A stretch of 64,000 bases of DNA from Micrococcaceae bacterium Sec5.1. Lineage in GTDB: Bacteria; Actinomycetota; Actinomycetes; Actinomycetales; Micrococcaceae. The stretch lies in contig CP143430.1 in the NCBI GenBank assembly GCA_039636795.1, forward strand, positions 3,596,001 to 3,660,000, read 5' to 3'. Position 1 is the first letter of the stretch; every line of letters starts with the position of its first letter. The position numbers and the translations under genes were made by a program. Of this stretch, positions 61,941-64,000 are shown one piece after another. The notes below the pieces were generated by a model. It did no database searches and was not told where the DNA came from. It saw only the letters and a list, made by a program, of their open reading frames with translations.

Positions 61941-62788
61941 TCCAGCCCCTCCGTCCGGTGCCCGCCGCCTACCAATTGCACGAACCGTTCCTCCAGCGTG
62001 GAACCGTTCCGTACTTCATCCACGGACCCCGCTGCGAGGACGCGTCCTGCTGCCACAACGGCCACATGGCTGCACATGCGCTGCACGAGGTCCATGACGT
62101 GGCTGGAGACGATGACCGTACCGCCGGAAGATACGTAGCTCTCAAGGATGCCCCTGATGTTGGCTGCCGATACCGGGTCCACCGATTCAAAGGGCTCGTC
62201 CAATACCAGCAGGCGGGGAGCATGGATCAAGGCCGAAGCCAACGCAATCTTCTTGGTCATACCGGCCGAATAGTCAACCACCAAGGATCCGGCATCGGCT
62301 TCAAGGTCCAAGGCAGCCAACAGTTCAGATACGCGCGGGCGAACCACGTCCCGGTCCATGCCGCGGAGCAGGCCCGCGTAGGTGACCAGCTGTTCCCCGG
62401 TCAGCCGGTCAAACAAACGGACGCCGTCCGGCAACACACCCATAAGCTTCTTGGCCTCCAGCGGCCGTGCCCAAACATCCACGCCGTGGACCAACGCCGT
62501 GCCAAAGTCCGGCCGCAGCAGCCCTGTGGCCATCGACAACGTGGTGGTTTTGCCGGCACCGTTCGGGCCAACCATTCCATAGAACGAACCAACAGGAACC
62601 TCAAGGCTGACGCCATCGACGGCGATCTTCCCACCGAACCGCTTGGCCAGACCACGGATGGACAGGGCCGATACTGGCAAGTCCGTGTGCGGGTCTGCTG
62701 ACAGCCCGGGTTCAACGGCAGATTGCTGCGGTGCAGGCTGGCGAATGTGGGATGGCTCGGGGAGTGGCTCATGGCGCGGTTCCGTCAT
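61922..62788 (-). CDS. ABC transporter ATP-binding protein
   Basis: The 288-residue ATPase of the ABC-2 exporter type has Walker A MVGPNGAGKTTTLSMATGLL, Q-loop region LMGVLPDGVRLFDRLTGEQL, a signature reduced to DYSAGMTKKIALASAL rather than LSGGQ, Walker B LLVLDEPFESVDPVS, and the switch His in VIVSSHVMDLVQ. The N-terminal 45 residues are Pro/His/Glu-rich and non-conserved. TAGGCT 6 nt before the ATG implies a leaderless message covering both exporter genes. Confidence 0.93.
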   Translation of the reverse strand: MTEPRHEPLPEPSHIRQPAPQQSAVEPGLSADPHTDLPVSALSIRGLAKRFGGKIAVDGVSLEVPVGSFYGMVGPNGAGKTTTLSMATGLLRPDFGTALVHGVDVWARPLEAKKLMGVLPDGVRLFDRLTGEQLVTYAGLLRGMDRDVVRPRVSELLAALDLEADAGSLVVDYSAGMTKKIALASALIHAPRLLVLDEPFESVDPVSAANIRGILESYVSSGGTVIVSSHVMDLVQRMCSHVAVVAAGRVLAAGSVDEVRNGSTLEERFVQLVGGGHRTEGLEWLRTF

Positions 62789-62794
62789 GAGACC

Positions 62795-62800
62795 AGCCTA
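62795..62800 (-). promoter_or_regulatory. -10 box of leaderless ABC exporter operon
   Basis: TAGGCT, then GGTCTC, then ATG 62788. Confidence 0.6.
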
Positions 62801-62829
62801 GCCCCGGCTTCCAGTGGTGCCGGGAGGTG

Positions 62830-63930
62830 CTAGAAGCCGTGGCGGGGTATGGCCCTCTGGTACTGCGGAACCCAGGAAATATCGTGTCCGAGCTCGTACG
62901 CGGCCCTGAGCCACCAGTGCGGATCCCGCAGTGCAGCGCGGGCCATGAAGACCGCATCCGCACGTCCATTCGCCACGATATCCTCGGCCTGCGTGGCACT
63001 TGTGAGAAGGCCCACAGCACCAGTGAGTACACCGGCGTCGCGTTTTACTTGTTCAGCGAATCCAGCTTGGTATCCGGGAGCGGGCCTGATCTGCTGATGG
63101 GCGACGGCCCCGCCGCTGGAGACGTCCACGAGGTCGACACCGTGTTCGGACACCGCCTTCGCGAGGCGGATAGAGGCGTCAACACCCACTCCCCCTTCAG
63201 CCCAATCAGTTGCGGAGATCCGCAACAACAGTGGCATGGAGTCCGGAATGACCTCCCTCACGGCGTCCACCACCGCCAGCATCAACCGGTTCCGCCCGTC
63301 CTCCGTTCCGCCCCAACTGTCCGTTCGTGTGTTGATAAGGGGGCTTTGGAACTGGTGCAGAAGGTATCCATGGGCGCCGTGGATCTCCACGGTGTCGAAA
63401 CCGACGGCCACAGCCCGCTCAGCTGCGGCAGCAAAGTCGGCAATGACTCCCTGGATGTCTTCTTCGCTCATGGCTTCGGGCGCTGCATAGCCGTCGTAGG
63501 GCTGCTGGGCAGGACCAAAAGTGACCCACCCGCCGTCGGATGCTGGAACGGAACCGGTCCGGTCCGAAAACGGCCAGTAAGTCGACGCCTTACGCCCGGC
63601 GTGTGCCAGCTGGGCGCCGATCTTGCAGTCGACAGCGCCGTGCCGGTGAACGAAATGCACAATCCGCTCCCAGCCAGCTGCCTGCTCATCGGAGTACATT
63701 CCAGCATCCCTGGGGCTGATACGGCCGGATGCATTCACCGCAGCAGCTTCACTCAGGATCAATGCCGCACCGCCGGCGGCAAAGGATCCGAGGTGCATGA
63801 AGTGCCAGTCGTTGGGTACGCCTTCCCCGGCTTCAGGGGTGCAACTGTACTGGCACATGGGTGACACCCACCCACGGTGCGCAATGCCCAGCGAACGGAG
63901 CTGCAGGGGTGTGAACAGCGCCGAGGACAC
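62830..63930 (-). CDS. NADH:flavin oxidoreductase, old yellow enzyme (YqjM class)
   Basis: FMN ene-reductase that reduces activated C=C bonds, 366 residues. YqjM-class features are Cys in GWVSPMCQYSCTPEAGEG, IGAQLAHAGRKASTYWP (His-Ala-Gly-Arg), FDTVEIHGAHGYLLHQFQSP, WGGTEDGRNR, and the phosphate-binding end VLTGAVGLLTSATQAEDIVA. The GTG start shares its first base with the TAG stop of the upstream partial gene (TAGTG), so translation is coupled; an internal start is less likely. Confidence 0.93.
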   Translation of the reverse strand: MSSALFTPLQLRSLGIAHRGWVSPMCQYSCTPEAGEGVPNDWHFMHLGSFAAGGAALILSEAAAVNASGRISPRDAGMYSDEQAAGWERIVHFVHRHGAVDCKIGAQLAHAGRKASTYWPFSDRTGSVPASDGGWVTFGPAQQPYDGYAAPEAMSEEDIQGVIADFAAAAERAVAVGFDTVEIHGAHGYLLHQFQSPLINTRTDSWGGTEDGRNRLMLAVVDAVREVIPDSMPLLLRISATDWAEGGVGVDASIRLAKAVSEHGVDLVDVSSGGAVAHQQIRPAPGYQAGFAEQVKRDAGVLTGAVGLLTSATQAEDIVANGRADAVFMARAALRDPHWWLRAAYELGHDISWVPQYQRAIPRHGF

Positions 63931-64000
63931 TAGAACAGAACCCTCGCAAGTCCTTGACGGGCTTTGGCCACCCGCTCATCCGAGGTGCCCACTACCTCGA
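63930..64000 (-). CDS. C-terminal fragment of an unidentified coupled gene
   Basis: Only the last 22 codons are in the window, ending EVVGTSDERVAKARQGLARVLF (given here as EVVGTSDERVAK plus the remainder ARQGLARVLF). The stop TAG overlaps the ene-reductase GTG by one base, so it is the upstream member of the same operon. Too little is visible to name the family; the EVVGTS start recalls dodecin-like small flavin-binding proteins, but there the motif is N-terminal. Confidence 0.55.
   Translation of the reverse strand, partial: EVVGTSDERVAKARQGLARVLF

Noticed and set aside
1..64000. CRISPR array, prophage or secondary-metabolite cluster
   Set aside because: No regularly spaced repeats, phage structural or integrase genes, or multimodular synthases are visible; only one small IS is present.

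Overview
The window is GC-rich, densely coded chromosome from an actinobacterium, most likely a Micrococcaceae member of the Arthrobacter/Paenarthrobacter type. This placement is an inference. It rests on the clpS-DUF2017-murI-MBL-rph-rdgB order, DUF3039 and DUF4395 proteins, a sunset-motif membrane protein, malate:quinone oxidoreductase, an NrtR-nadABC-cysteine desulfurase operon, and many genes whose TANNNT -10 box sits 6-7 nt before the start codon (leaderless transcripts). Nearly everything reads as core or lineage-typical chromosome. One insertion sequence (18.5-19.5 kb) is the only mobile element seen.

Layout. 1-3.3 kb: branched-chain amino-acid synthesis (partial ilvB behind a valine-rich leader peptide and attenuator; ilvD). 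3.5-7.4 kb: membrane-anchored sunset-motif protein, PQQ-type sugar dehydrogenase lipoprotein, two near-identical tRNA-Lys(CTT) genes, a MarR regulator divergent from a peroxiredoxin, tRNA-Leu(TAG). 7.6-15.9 kb: peptide-type ABC substrate-binding lipoprotein, mqo, an RND transporter, an LLM-flavin oxidoreductase with its MarR regulator. 15.9-21.5 kb: transglutaminase-like protein, lipoprotein and DUF1684 gene from a bidirectional promoter, an IS982-like element landed on the -10 box of a DM13-domain gene, an FAH-family enzyme, a GtrA-like protein. 21.5-27.4 kb: de novo NAD operon nrtR-nadA-nadB-nadC-nifS(-like) behind a palindromic candidate NrtR operator. 27.5-34.2 kb: Lrp-type regulator divergent from an amino-acid permease, then a four-gene operon for a 2-oxoacid/acetoin-dehydrogenase-like complex in which the E2 is replaced by a free lipoyl-domain protein plus a separate alpha/beta hydrolase; MarR regulator; phosphoribosyltransferase. 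34.2-40.8 kb: MHS-type transporter with divergent IclR regulator and tandem operator-like sites, APC permease, AraC regulator, MFS transporter.

40.9-64 kb: sbcCD repair nuclease, aquaporin, two DUF202 proteins, ADP-ribosylglycohydrolase, DUF4395 protein, BRCT-tailed exonuclease, DedA protein, the clpS-to-rdgB operon, the pncB-pncA NAD salvage operon, a DEAD-box-like helicase, DUF3039 protein, nagB, an ABC-2 exporter pair, a YqjM-type ene-reductase, and the last 22 codons of a coupled upstream gene.

Themes. NAD metabolism recurs (de novo operon with its ADP-ribose-type regulator, the pncBA salvage pair, and an ADP-ribosylglycohydrolase). The most unusual system is the dehydrogenase operon with the split, AcoC-like E2 (29.7-33.0 kb). 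The most pervasive regulatory pattern is the leaderless promoter, seen at 17 starts and used here to choose several start codons.
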